Assembly (NCBI GenBank): GCA_030374735.1
Contig: JASCIV010000228.1
Span: 1-30,242 of the forward strand
DNA length: 30,242 nucleotides
Direction: 5' to 3'
Source of the DNA: Gracilaria caudata
Lineage: Eukaryota; Rhodophyta; Florideophyceae; Gracilariales; Gracilariaceae
The notes under the pieces were generated by a model. That model ran no database searches and was not told the DNA's origin. It saw only the letters and a list, made by a program, of their open reading frames with translations. Made by a program: the position numbers and the translations under genes. Positions 8,860 through 17,963 of the stretch are shown here, piece after piece; the first letter of the stretch is position 1, and each line of letters opens with the position of its first letter.

Positions 8860-9999
8860 AAGCAGGCCCAGAGCAAAACGTCACAGATTTATGACAACGA
8901 CCGGAACCCTTTTGTTAATCTATTAACTAATAGTGGAGCGGCTCTTAGAAGGGAAAAGTTGATGGCGCAATTCTACACGGTTCACGTTCCAGACTTGTAC
9001 CCGCTTTCATCTTATGTGCACCAGAAAGTTCTGCGATGTGAATGCACGACAAATGTCAAGAAAGACAGATAGATGTTTTGCAACAAACCAATCATGCCAT
9101 GAGAACGACAGGGAATGTCACTTCTGCAGATTAAGGCAATTTCCACATCAATTTCTGGCCATCCTGAAGAGAGACAACTGCGTTTCATGCAGATGACATT
9201 TCGCGACTTGGCATTCAAAACAAGAAGAAAGATCGAGCACGGAAGTCTGCTCGACCGTAAGACAAGGTCAAATAAGTTATACTGGATAGGGGTGTGACAT
9301 ATTGTAGTTGTACGATACTTGAGCCGGTCAACGGTTATCCCTCATCCTGGTCCCAGAACACACACGTGGCGCATGTGCTCGTAGATATTCGAGAGGTACG
9401 TAACAATAAGGAGAAACAAAATCATTTTGCGCTTGACAGTGACATCAGCATCGCAGTTTCTCCGTGCGCGAGCAAGGCCGGCCACGAGAGGAACACTTCC
9501 ATGTGAGCCACACCATGATGGTGACCCCTTTCTGCTTGGTATGAACGCGAAGCAAGTTCGCCTCACGTATGTGCGCACTCGTGCCCTGTTCGTGCCAATC
9601 ATAGCCGCCCATATGTAGCGATACCTTCGCGCGGCCCAGTGCCATGCGAGATGGCCGAGACTGTATCACACAGGGCGCGGTAGCAAAACGTCCCCGCCCG
9701 GCCTTTTTCCCTTGTACAGAGTTACTACCGAAGGTATCTTTAATGCTCAAAGAGTCGTGTCGCTGACAAGTGGATTCGCCTTGGTCTGGCAAGTTGGTTT
9801 CTTGCAGGAAGACAAGGCGGCACGCGAGACCACTGAAAGATAGGCAGAGATTTCGGACCGCCGTCCTATACCACGGGCGTATACTGTGTATAATTCAAGC
9901 CGTTGCAAACACGCCCTTTAAAACTATCCACTCTGCCGCTGTAATAATACAGTGTGCGTCCCGTTAGTTGTGGTCACATTGTGCGCTTCTCGTGGATTC
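8860..9999. other. Intergenic and upstream region of the DEP-DUF547 gene
   Basis: Several open frames of 60-115 codons occur on both strands; those checked open with non-ATG codons (for example 8845-9072 + and 9445-9792 -), and none carries a domain I recognise. A TATA-like run, CTTTAAAACTATCC, lies at about 9914-9927, roughly 75 bases before the ATG at 10000. I see no terminal repeats or target duplications, so I do not call a further mobile element. Confidence 0.4.
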
Positions 10000-11589
10000 A
10001 TGTACGCTCATCGCTTTAGCTCATCGCGCCCTCATCATCTTCGAACGATTCGGCCTTCTAACACATCTGCCCCGCCTTCTGTATTGTCCTTCATCGATCC
10101 GTCTACGTACATGTCTCTCACGTCACGCCATCGCTCTGCCCATATTACTAGTGCTCTCATTCCACCTCTTGGCCCTGCAAAGACTTTCTCCCAGCCCTTT
10201 AACGGACTGCTTCTTCCTCGTTCACCTTCCGCTCATTCACCTGAGCCCACCTCTATTTCGACTCTGCCCTGGCTTAATTACTCCTCCTCAAATCCCAGAA
10301 TGACTCCTCCACCAAACAGCATCCCCTGGCGCAACTCTCCTCCATACGTTCCACCAAGCCCACGCACGATGTCCGACGTCAGCTCCGTAGACTTCCAATC
10401 TTCCAAACGTCCATCAGACCCTTCTTTGGACCCCTCTTTCGCAGACCTCGTAGATGCTCTAGATGCGATGATGCAACCGGCATCGCATCGCGTCACAACT
10501 CTTCGCAAGAAGTGGGACGGATATAAAGCGTTTGTTGCCAACGGCGCTCAAATCGTCGACTGGCTTGTTGAGCATTCGTTCGCCTATACCACCGAATCGG
10601 CAGCACAATTGGCTACAAAGCTGGTCAGAGTGAATGGACTCATTCCGTTGTACAAGGTTCAAACCGCGGATGAATCTTTTCAGTCGAGTCCTGAATTCAC
10701 CTACGTGCACAGGGGGCTGACAATGATGTCGGAACATGGACTTAATGTCTCTGTCGCTTTTCCGCGGAAGTCCAGAGATATCTGCGCCGTTCTGTCTGAT
10801 CTCAATGCCGCATTTGCCCAAGTTTGTCACACCAGTGTGTCGGTTGATGGCCATTTCGTTGAGTATTCTGCCGTACGCGGTTCTGCAGGCTGGAGAAAGG
10901 CACTGGTGTTGCTCGCTGAACTTGCGGTTTGTGATGATTCTACGATGAAATCTGCGCCGCCTTCTTTTAAACAGGCTTCCTTTTATAACTTGTACAATCT
11001 CTTAATCTTTCATGCAAAATTGGTCTATGGACACCCGACGGATCTTCTCAAGCGCAGCAAATTCTTCAATGAAGCTGCGTATATCATTGCTGGAAAGAAG
11101 ATTACATCCGTAGAATTGGAGCACGCTGTGTGTAGAAGAACTATGGACGCAAGTGATGAACGATACTCATGGGTACTCGCCGAAAAAGATCCTCGCATGC
11201 ATTTTATCCTCAACTGCGGTGCACAGTCCTGTCCGCCGCTGTTGCCGCTTGAAACAGAAAATGTTGACCTGCAATTGAAGAAAGCTACCTTTAACTTCAT
11301 TGAAAACAACTGCGATGTTAGCTTAACTTCCAAAACGGTTTCACTTAGCAGACTATGGAAATGGTTCCGGCCGGATTTCACTCCATCCTCTACAAATGAT
11401 GACGATCTTATTAGATGGATTTCTGAACGAGCAAGCGAAGCGAAGAAAAAGGAGCTTTCAATGTTGACAGAGGGCGACTACAAGATCAAATTCAAGGTGT
11501 ACAACTGGGCTGATAATGGAGATGTCAATGCCAAACCTGACGTACGCTTCATGGCTGTGTATGACCTGAGTTTTGCGAACACCGTTTAA
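10000..11589 (+). CDS. DEP domain plus DUF547 protein
   Basis: 529 residues from the ATG at 10000; the frame extends to a GTG at 9952, which I do not use. Residues ~1-120 are Ser/Pro/Arg-rich and low in complexity. They may be a targeting or disordered segment, or partly untranslated, since later ATGs at 10300 and 10369 are equally possible starts. Residues ~150-235 form a DEP domain (KKWDGYKAFVANGAQIVDWL and following), a small fold that usually attaches signalling proteins to membranes or receptors. Residues ~284-520 are a DUF547 domain. It has the NLYNLLIFHAK helix, a conserved DPRMHFILNCGAQSCPPL core with paired Cys, and the terminal KFKVYNWADNGD strand typical of the family. The two domains are known to occur together in plants and algae. 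The biochemical role of DUF547 is unknown to me. The domain calls are strong; the start is uncertain. Confidence 0.88.
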   Translation: MYAHRFSSSRPHHLRTIRPSNTSAPPSVLSFIDPSTYMSLTSRHRSAHITSALIPPLGPAKTFSQPFNGLLLPRSPSAHSPEPTSISTLPWLNYSSSNPRMTPPPNSIPWRNSPPYVPPSPRTMSDVSSVDFQSSKRPSDPSLDPSFADLVDALDAMMQPASHRVTTLRKKWDGYKAFVANGAQIVDWLVEHSFAYTTESAAQLATKLVRVNGLIPLYKVQTADESFQSSPEFTYVHRGLTMMSEHGLNVSVAFPRKSRDICAVLSDLNAAFAQVCHTSVSVDGHFVEYSAVRGSAGWRKALVLLAELAVCDDSTMKSAPPSFKQASFYNLYNLLIFHAKLVYGHPTDLLKRSKFFNEAAYIIAGKKITSVELEHAVCRRTMDASDERYSWVLAEKDPRMHFILNCGAQSCPPLLPLETENVDLQLKKATFNFIENNCDVSLTSKTVSLSRLWKWFRPDFTPSSTNDDDLIRWISERASEAKKKELSMLTEGDYKIKFKVYNWADNGDVNAKPDVRFMAVYDLSFANTV

Positions 11590-11792
11590 CTTTGAGTCAA
11601 GTTCCGTGTTGGGGACATTGTGCGCTTGTTCACCACTGCTTCAAACCGTCACGTGTACATTTACCGAAGAAAGGATACGGATTTCGAAGCAATCCTTCTA
11701 GAGCTTCCCCTGGCGTCTTTGCTGCAGGTCGCGTTCTGTAAAGGAGTTGATAGTTTTTATGAGCGCATTCTTTGAATACAGAAGATGGTCTG

Positions 11793-13628
11793 TCAAAACT
11801 CAGAGTTGAGGCCGTTCAGATAAGCTCGCGACGACTTCGAGGCTGTCTCTCCTTTGTACATGATGCCTTCTGAATGTAGGTACTTTGTCAGGGCTGTCCT
11901 TGAGACCGGCGTCCCTGAGCTGCGGATGCTTTGCAAGATCGTTTCGTACGATACGGATTCCACTTTGAGAATACGATCGTAGAGTGACCCATCCTTCCGT
12001 ATTGCTCTTGTGATCTCTTCGTGGGTCACTGTCCTCTTCTTTTTCAACCTAGAACGTTGCGTCTGTCTTATTTCTTCCGAACTGGATGAATCTGCACCTG
12101 GACGTTTTGGAAAAAGGCCCTCGGTCACACTTCTCCCCGATTCTACATCTGCTTCCGTATTATCTTCGTTTACGAGGTCCAAGACCTCATCGTCGCTTCT
12201 ATCTTGACCTTCTTTTGGGGTTTTGAAACATGTCTCACCGGCCAGCAACAATTTGGTACTACCCAGTCTCTCTCTTTGGCTCAAATCTTCAAAGCCGTCA
12301 GATTCACTTCCAAAATCCAGAACTGGGAGCAAGCCTCTATACCCTCTCGGGGGAGATTTAAGGATTTGTTCACAAACGAATTCTTTATCCGAGTCACTGC
12401 AACAGTCCAAAAGACCATCTTCATTAGATTCCATTGCATCACATGCATTCTCTGTACTTTCAACCCGCTCGCCCTCAATCCCATCTTTCTCCTTCGTGGG
12501 TTCCTTTGAATCATCCGAAGGTTCGATGGTCAAATCAATGGGAGCAAAGTCCAAAAGTTTCTCGCTAACATTCCTGGGAGCGGATGCAAAAACTCTAGAG
12601 TTTGACGACGATATTGGACTCTTGGGTGTCCATTTAAGTCGCCTCACCATGCATTGGTACTTGGCCTCAATCCTTTGCATCTCATCCTGATGTCGCTTGG
12701 TTTCTTTCCTTATTTGGTTCTTTTTCCAGCTTTCAATTTTTAGCTCTAGTGAGATCTGTGATTCCTCCAAGATATCCTTCTCAAAGTCGAATTCACTGTC
12801 TGAGGATTGATCGACACTCTGAATTTCATTAGGACGCACGTCGCCATCTCTTGTCGGTGTCACAAGATTAATAGTCATGGGTAAACTTTCAGGCACTGCC
12901 GTCTGATGTGAAAGAATCCTAGGACTCCCAGCATCTCTATCATAGTCGGCGACTTTTCTAGCATTTTCGACAGCAGTTTGTGTAGGCCTATATTCGTCGT
13001 CCTCGTCGTCCTTGAACAAGGAACTTCGTCTTCGCAGTAAAGTACCTAGCCTGCTCGTCGCAAACTTCTGAGTGGGAACCTCCAAAGGTTCATCGGGTTG
13101 TTCGATCGAGGCAGGGCGCTGCAGACTTTCAAGGATGGGAACCGCATGCAGAGCATCCGCGATTCGTCTCCTTGCAGCGTCTGGAATACGCAGACTTACG
13201 AGATCCTCGTCTTTAAGTATCCGTAAAGTGTCCAAGTCAATCTCCTCCTCCGCAAAGCGTTGCGCGTATCGCTCCAGACCGAGAAGAGTGAGCAATTTCA
13301 CAACTTTTTCGTCACATTGCTTATGCTGACGCGCCTGTATAAGAATCCGAGAAGATGCTCCGGCTGTGCTCCGTGGTCTCTTCTTCACCGGTTGGGGTTG
13401 ACGTCGACCGGGCTGCCTAATGTCAAGACATCTGTTGACATGCTCTTGCCGCGCGGTTGGGGTGAGAACATTCAGACCGCGGTGGCATACGGCACATCTG
13501 GGGACATTTGCTTCCTCACCTTTCGAATCTAGACAGACATTAATGTGTTGCATACGCTCTCTCGGTGTGAAGAGCGTTAGGGGGGTTGAACAAGACGGAC
13601 AGGAATCCATCTGGTGGTTGTGAGCCAT
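11793..13628 (-). CDS. SLX4: SLX4-like structure-specific nuclease scaffold
   Basis: 611 residues, single exon, ATG start. Two UBZ4-type ubiquitin-binding zinc fingers open the protein. They use Cys10, Cys13, His28, Cys32 and Cys45, Cys48, His63, Cys67, with identical C-x2-C-x14-H-x3-C spacing and the C-L-D ending seen in SLX4 fingers. Residues ~108-163 look like a SAM domain (VVKLLTLLGLERYAQRFAEE, then DLVSLRIPDAARRRIADAL). A long acidic, Ser-rich middle holds a coiled stretch and a candidate SUMO-interacting motif (IDLTIE, 364-369). The C-terminal ~537-595 matches the conserved SLX4 domain that binds the SLX1 nuclease: LYDRILKVESVSYETILQSI, then a helix ending in the YLHSEGIMY strand. SLX4 organises nucleases acting on Holliday junctions and crosslinks in the nucleus. 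I see no BTB or SAP domain and no clear XPF-binding region. The main alternative is another UBZ4 repair protein, but the C-terminal match favours SLX4. Confidence 0.8.
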   Translation of the reverse strand: MAHNHQMDSCPSCSTPLTLFTPRERMQHINVCLDSKGEEANVPRCAVCHRGLNVLTPTARQEHVNRCLDIRQPGRRQPQPVKKRPRSTAGASSRILIQARQHKQCDEKVVKLLTLLGLERYAQRFAEEEIDLDTLRILKDEDLVSLRIPDAARRRIADALHAVPILESLQRPASIEQPDEPLEVPTQKFATSRLGTLLRRRSSLFKDDEDDEYRPTQTAVENARKVADYDRDAGSPRILSHQTAVPESLPMTINLVTPTRDGDVRPNEIQSVDQSSDSEFDFEKDILEESQISLELKIESWKKNQIRKETKRHQDEMQRIEAKYQCMVRRLKWTPKSPISSSNSRVFASAPRNVSEKLLDFAPIDLTIEPSDDSKEPTKEKDGIEGERVESTENACDAMESNEDGLLDCCSDSDKEFVCEQILKSPPRGYRGLLPVLDFGSESDGFEDLSQRERLGSTKLLLAGETCFKTPKEGQDRSDDEVLDLVNEDNTEADVESGRSVTEGLFPKRPGADSSSSEEIRQTQRSRLKKKRTVTHEEITRAIRKDGSLYDRILKVESVSYETILQSIRSSGTPVSRTALTKYLHSEGIMYKGETASKSSRAYLNGLNSEF

Positions 13629-14959
13629 ACTGAAATCTTATCCGCTTTTCCTCGAATAAAAATAACTTCTCTCCTCCACTAGACACCATGAAGGTCGACC
13701 TCGGCAGCGTGCCCTTCTCACAAAGGCATCCCTTTTACCTTTGCAGATCCTTCAGTCTGAGCGAGGTACAATACATAGAAGAGTGCTGGGTAAAGGCCTT
13801 TTATCTTTTACTAAAAGGATGCTGAAAAGGCAGCAAACGCGTACCTGTTGCTGTAACAGCTTGGGTGCGCGCAGGGTTGTACAGTATCACATGATGTGGC
13901 AACGTGTGTTTTGGGGTTTACGTGTGCTGCAATTTGAATTTGTAGTATCTGTTCTCAGATGCATATCTACGTGACGTAGACTACGTCTATGATATCTGCG
14001 CGGGTACGGAGGGTATCCTAGTAGGAACTTCCTACTAGGAAGGTATAAGGTTGTTCTCTCTCTCTCTTTGGAAACCATTAAATTTTGACCCTCTTACTTC
14101 TGTAGCACTGCTGAATTAGCGAACAAGGGTACGAATGAGGGGTGAGAGGGCCAAAATGTTGAGTTCATCGTCGATCATCCCACAAGGTCCTCGAGCCAAG
14201 TCGAAGCCAGTGCGGCGCTGCACGCTAAAGCTGAACGCTTCACCCTTTGGTGCAGCAATCATTGCTCTCGCAGCTGTTGGCTCGTGTCTGAAATCAATGG
14301 AGCTTTCCGAGCCGCAACATCATGTTGCAGCGGTTTGGAAAGGTCCATCATGACATTGCACATGATGTCCTGATGATCAGCATATGTGAAGTCCGCTGCG
14401 GGATCGTGACAATGAGATGGCTCTCCGTGAAAGGTTTCGGCAAGAGTGCCATGCAAACTCGGAAAGATTCTGTTGATGAAATTTCGTTCCCACGTAACTC
14501 TCACGAACGAACGCTCTCTGATATATTAATAGAGGGAGCAGAGAGGTCCGCGTCGTGCTCTATTGCTACTGGCTATGATTGGGGTACGATTGCCGGCCCT
14601 ATCCCTCACGGTAAACAAAGAAGCAAATGGTAGCTTAAAAGCTAGGTGATGGTAGCTTTTCGAAGAGGTGAACACCATCACGGCGCACAGTACACGTCAC
14701 ATCATGTGTTCCTTCAATTTAAGTTTCCATCGCTGCTTCCCATGTCTTCACAATCGACTCTCTTGAGAAGTTCTCGTGCCGGACCTTTCGAAAACTCTAC
14801 TTAAGCGCGTCCTCCCGCCATTTTCAAGCATATGGGCTCCGTTCCGATGGACTTGCATTCGAATAAGTGGTCCCCATATGTTCCACACCCGTTGCAGGTA
14901 AAAGGCATGCTGTGCTGACTCGAATTAGGGGACTAAATTGCAGAGGTAGGATACTTCCC
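13629..14959. other. Intergenic between SLX4-like and coiled-coil genes
   Basis: Small ATG-started plus-strand frames occur but cannot be supported. They are 45 codons at 13688-13825 with a good start context (CACCATGAAG), 72 codons at 14135-14353 with one hydrophobic patch, and 103 codons at 14322-14633. An upstream ORF at 14832-14918 (28 codons) precedes the coiled-coil gene. A cluster of perfect palindromes lies at 13966-14040 and six TC repeats at 14055-14066. The left end is the SLX4-like promoter. Confidence 0.4.
13966..14040. repeat. Cluster of three perfect palindromes
   Basis: TCTACGT-G-ACGTAGA (13966-13980) overlaps GACGTAG-A-CTACGTC (13973-13987). Then TCCTAGTAGGAA-C-TTCCTACTAGGA spans 14016-14040, with 12-base arms and a one-base centre. 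The first two contain ACGT cores of the kind bound by bZIP factors. They could be operator-like sites, hairpins or the end of a degenerate element; the sequence alone does not decide. Confidence 0.7.
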
Positions 14960-15700
14960 ATGTCCGAAAACCTGGAGCTGGCTCTCGCGCCAAGTGCGGG
15001 GGCAACTTCTGAACATCAAAAAGAGTATGAGGCGATCAGGAAACGTCTTGTAAGGGCTTATACTAGAAAGGCTCACTGGGAGAACCGAATTCTTCTCTGT
15101 CGGCGTGAGATAGAAGTCGTTGTTAACAGAATCAATGGGCACCTTTCATCTGACCAGCATCTTGACTATGAACAATTCCTACCTCCAGACGCGCAACTGA
15201 CCTCACCACGTCGTACCACAGGTAGCGTAAGTATCAGGAAAATATCTGATTTGCAAGGAAGTCTGGATGCGGCCAAACTTCGCATAAACTCGCTCTTAAA
15301 CGAGAATCACAAACTCAGAGAGAAGCTTTCCGATCGAGGTCAGGAGTTGACCAATCAAGTATCCAAACTTGATTTGATTATTGGAGATCTTGTCCAACTG
15401 CAATTGAAGGAACAACAACTGGCAATGTTAGATGAGAAGTCTTCACTTGACGGGATGGTCGGCCACTGGCAGTACAGACAGGGTGGAGATGATCGTGAGA
15501 CACCTGACACAGAAATCGAAGCCACGAATGCGCCAGATATTGATATTGATATGGGAGAAGCCGAAAAGGATTTGCAAAACTCTCCGACGGAGGAAGAAAA
15601 GTCACCACAGCAGGATGTGGCGCAGAGGTCAGAGGGGAACAGTCAAACTACGGCTACGCCTCCATCTTGTTTAAGCTTACAACCCGAGGCCTGTGGTTGA
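14960..15700 (+). CDS. Coiled-coil protein of unknown function
   Basis: 246 residues from the first in-frame ATG at 14960. The frame is open 31 codons further upstream, but only to a GTG. I do not recognise the family. Residues ~19-60 form one amphipathic helix (EYEAIRKRLVRAYTRKAHWE onward). Residues ~92-165 form a long heptad-rich coiled coil (LDAAKLRINSLLNENHKLRE and following). The tail from ~175 is acidic, Glu/Ser/Thr/Gln-rich and probably disordered. No signal peptide or membrane segment. It is likely a structural or adaptor subunit of some complex. A CAGGTAAAAG donor-like site at 14895 and a TTGCAG acceptor-like site ending at 14943 hint at a short 5' intron, but that splice would not join the upstream ATG at 14832 to this frame, so I reject it. 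Confidence 0.7.
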   Translation: MSENLELALAPSAGATSEHQKEYEAIRKRLVRAYTRKAHWENRILLCRREIEVVVNRINGHLSSDQHLDYEQFLPPDAQLTSPRRTTGSVSIRKISDLQGSLDAAKLRINSLLNENHKLREKLSDRGQELTNQVSKLDLIIGDLVQLQLKEQQLAMLDEKSSLDGMVGHWQYRQGGDDRETPDTEIEATNAPDIDIDMGEAEKDLQNSPTEEEKSPQQDVAQRSEGNSQTTATPPSCLSLQPEACG

Positions 15701-17925
15701 AGACAAGAACTGTTCACTAAGAAAGTGGTCAGTAACCTCCTTCACAAGACTACAAGGGTAAGAAATATAGCTATAGTTTTGTCTAGAATATTTTTGTTAT
15801 CGTACGTGTTCACATAAAAAAGTTTGAGCTCAAAGGTGATGTTGTTGTCCATTCGGACGACGCACAGAAAGGATGTAAAAAGCATTTCGGGAATTGCATA
15901 TCACTGTGACGCACAAACCAAATCGAAACTGATATATTGCACGAGCCTAATGTGGTCCGTGAGCTGGTAAGTTACAGTAGTCATCTGCGCTCATTGGGTG
16001 TTAATTGCGTGGCTTTTGTTTACTACAGTACTCTCCTTTCTGTGATGAAAGGAGTTCAAGACTCTCCACGGAAGGCGAGGCGTGTTGAAGAACAGACGGC
16101 AGTCGCGCGTTCAAAGAATGGATCGCGGAGATTCAGCGTCAACAACGACCGCATGAAAGCGGATGGAGAGAAAGATGTGTTTTCTGTGCTTGGACGAGAC
16201 GTCAAGAGCATGCGATACGGTCATGATGAAGACTTTGGCTCTCGAAAGAGCAATCCACTCCAATACGAGTTCTCTGCTCGATGTGAGACAACGTGTAACT
16301 AACATAATGATTATGCTGTATGTGTGCTACCGGCGGGGAGTCCGTTGGGGAGTCCGTTGGGGAGAGACTGGGGCCAGATGGATGTGGCTGGCTACGAAAG
16401 GAGTATATTCAAAGAATATGATCATTGGAATGATTTGATATGATACGACGCGTCTCGAGGCATTGAACTTTTGCAGGCGAACGGAATGACTCAACACAGC
16501 AAGTGATATGATACGGGTACCCTTCGGTAAACAGCTTGACAGCGGAGGTGAGCATGGGGTTGCAAAAGGCTGCAAGTTGGAGCTTTTTAATTATTTTTAA
16601 TTGGTATTGACATGACGAAGTGCACTGTATTCAGCCCCACCTCAACGTGTCGCTGCGACTTGAAGCATGTGACAAGTCGCGAGACTGCGTGTGGGTGCTG
16701 GCCGACAAATAAAGCTGCCAGTAAGGATAAGGCCCGTCGGAGGTTGGTGCCTTTTCGGTTTTCGCAGGCGAGTGCCAACAAACTGCGGAGGGTGACTTGT
16801 CAGTAGCTCGCTCAGGCGTGCCGTCGTGTTGTTTGCAGCCTCGTGACGTGCGCTCTGCAAAGGCTCCGTGCTTGACACCACCCGACACCGTCGGTCCCAG
16901 AAAGCGTGGCGTTGACGTCATGACGCGAAACAGAACAACAGCGTGAACGCGGTGAGGCAGCACAGCTGACAGCGCCGGGCATCGGGGGGCGCTCTTCAAG
17001 GAAGCATCATGCCGATGATCAACAACAACTTATCGCTGTTGCGCAACTCGAGCAGCGCGACGCGCTGCAACCGCAGGCAACGACCGAGGCGTATCTCAGC
17101 GAGCCGAGATACTCGCGCGAGGAGGCACCACCGCTCACGTGTAGCGCACTCCCCAACCTCCATGCGCCACGCGCCGCTTCAAGCTCGAACAGTCAGCACG
17201 CCTTCCACGGTCGCTCCCGCGCGCTCGTCGTGTGACACGCGCTCGTGTGTCTTGATTGCAAGCGACTTCCCTCTCGCAAATATTTCTCCAAACGACGCGT
17301 CGCTTCGACGGCAAGCGACGGCATACAGAGAACATGTGTGGCGCAGTTTGTCAGCGCTGCCATCAGCCGCTGTAAGTCTTCGCCGCAGCCAATGGACGCG
17401 CGACTTTGTGCGGCGCGTGCTATGCACGCGTCGCTCGAGATCGCGCGCGCGCGCTGGCATTCGGCGGAGGCGCTTTGGCAGATCGCACGGCGCGCGACTC
17501 GAGGCGCGTACTGACCAGCACATTTTCCCATCGCATCTCGCCATGCGCATCTCGTGCACCTCACACACACAGCCAACCACGCGCCGCCCCGCGCTGTGTT
17601 GTTCGGTGCGATGCTTTTTTTGCGCGTATTGCGCTCTTTTTGTCGATTCGCTTCATGAGCAGGCGCGCGTGTTTAAAGTGCGCCCCCCCCAAGTGTCGTT
17701 CCAATTTGCCCGTTCATTGCCTTCCGTCCGACCCGCCTCCCTCGTCAGCGCAGCCACTATTCCCCACCTCCCCGCGGCTCACTCCCATTAGCAGCCTCCC
17801 GTCCCCCAAACATTACCCTCCTCGCGCCCTCCCCCCCCCGCCTCCACCGCGCCCGTCTCGCCGTGGGGCCGCGCCGCCCCTCGCGCTCATGCGTACGCTT
17901 GCTTTCCAATCACACCTTCATCAAA
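15701..17925. other. Long intergenic region and GC-rich leader of the CCT-motif gene
   Basis: The left part (15701-16600) is balanced in composition and holds only weak frames, such as 85 codons at 16045-16302. It also has a small tandem repeat of GGGGAGTCCGTT at about 16335-16365. From about 16620 the DNA becomes strikingly GC- and CpG-rich up to the CCT-motif gene at 17926. Here stop codons are rare, so frames of 120-260 codons run in several phases on both strands at once. That pattern points to composition, not coding. I read it as a promoter and long leader. Confidence 0.5.
16913..16920. promoter_or_regulatory. Candidate bZIP (CRE-type) site TGACGTCA
   Basis: A perfect TGACGTCA palindrome followed at once by a second TGACG half-site, in the GC-rich region about 1 kb upstream of the CCT-motif gene. 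bZIP factors of the ATF/CREB and TGA type bind this core. Use here is inferred. Confidence 0.3.
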
Positions 17926-17963
17926 ATGGACCGTCTCGCCATCCGCAAGAACAGGGAGAATGA
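17889..17963 (+). promoter_or_regulatory. Upstream ORF overlapping the CCT-motif start
   Basis: A 24-codon ATG frame that starts 37 bases before the main ATG and stops 37 bases after it, in a different phase. If translated it would carry ribosomes past the main start, a common way to keep translation of a regulator low. Its start context is weaker than that of the main ATG (CAAAATGG). Confidence 0.35.

Noticed and set aside
9445..9792. 115-codon minus-strand frame upstream of the DEP-DUF547 gene
   Set aside because: Begins with TTG, overlaps frames of similar length in other phases and has no domain.
14832..14960. A 46-base intron (14898-14943) joining an upstream ATG exon to the coiled-coil gene
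   Set aside because: The donor and acceptor look plausible, but splicing there leads to a TAG two codons later; alternative acceptors are poor.
17009..17791. 260-codon ATG-started plus-strand frame rich in Arg and Ser
   Set aside because: It sits in a GC- and CpG-rich block where long frames run at once in other phases on both strands. It is low in complexity and has no domain. Rarity of stops from composition explains it.
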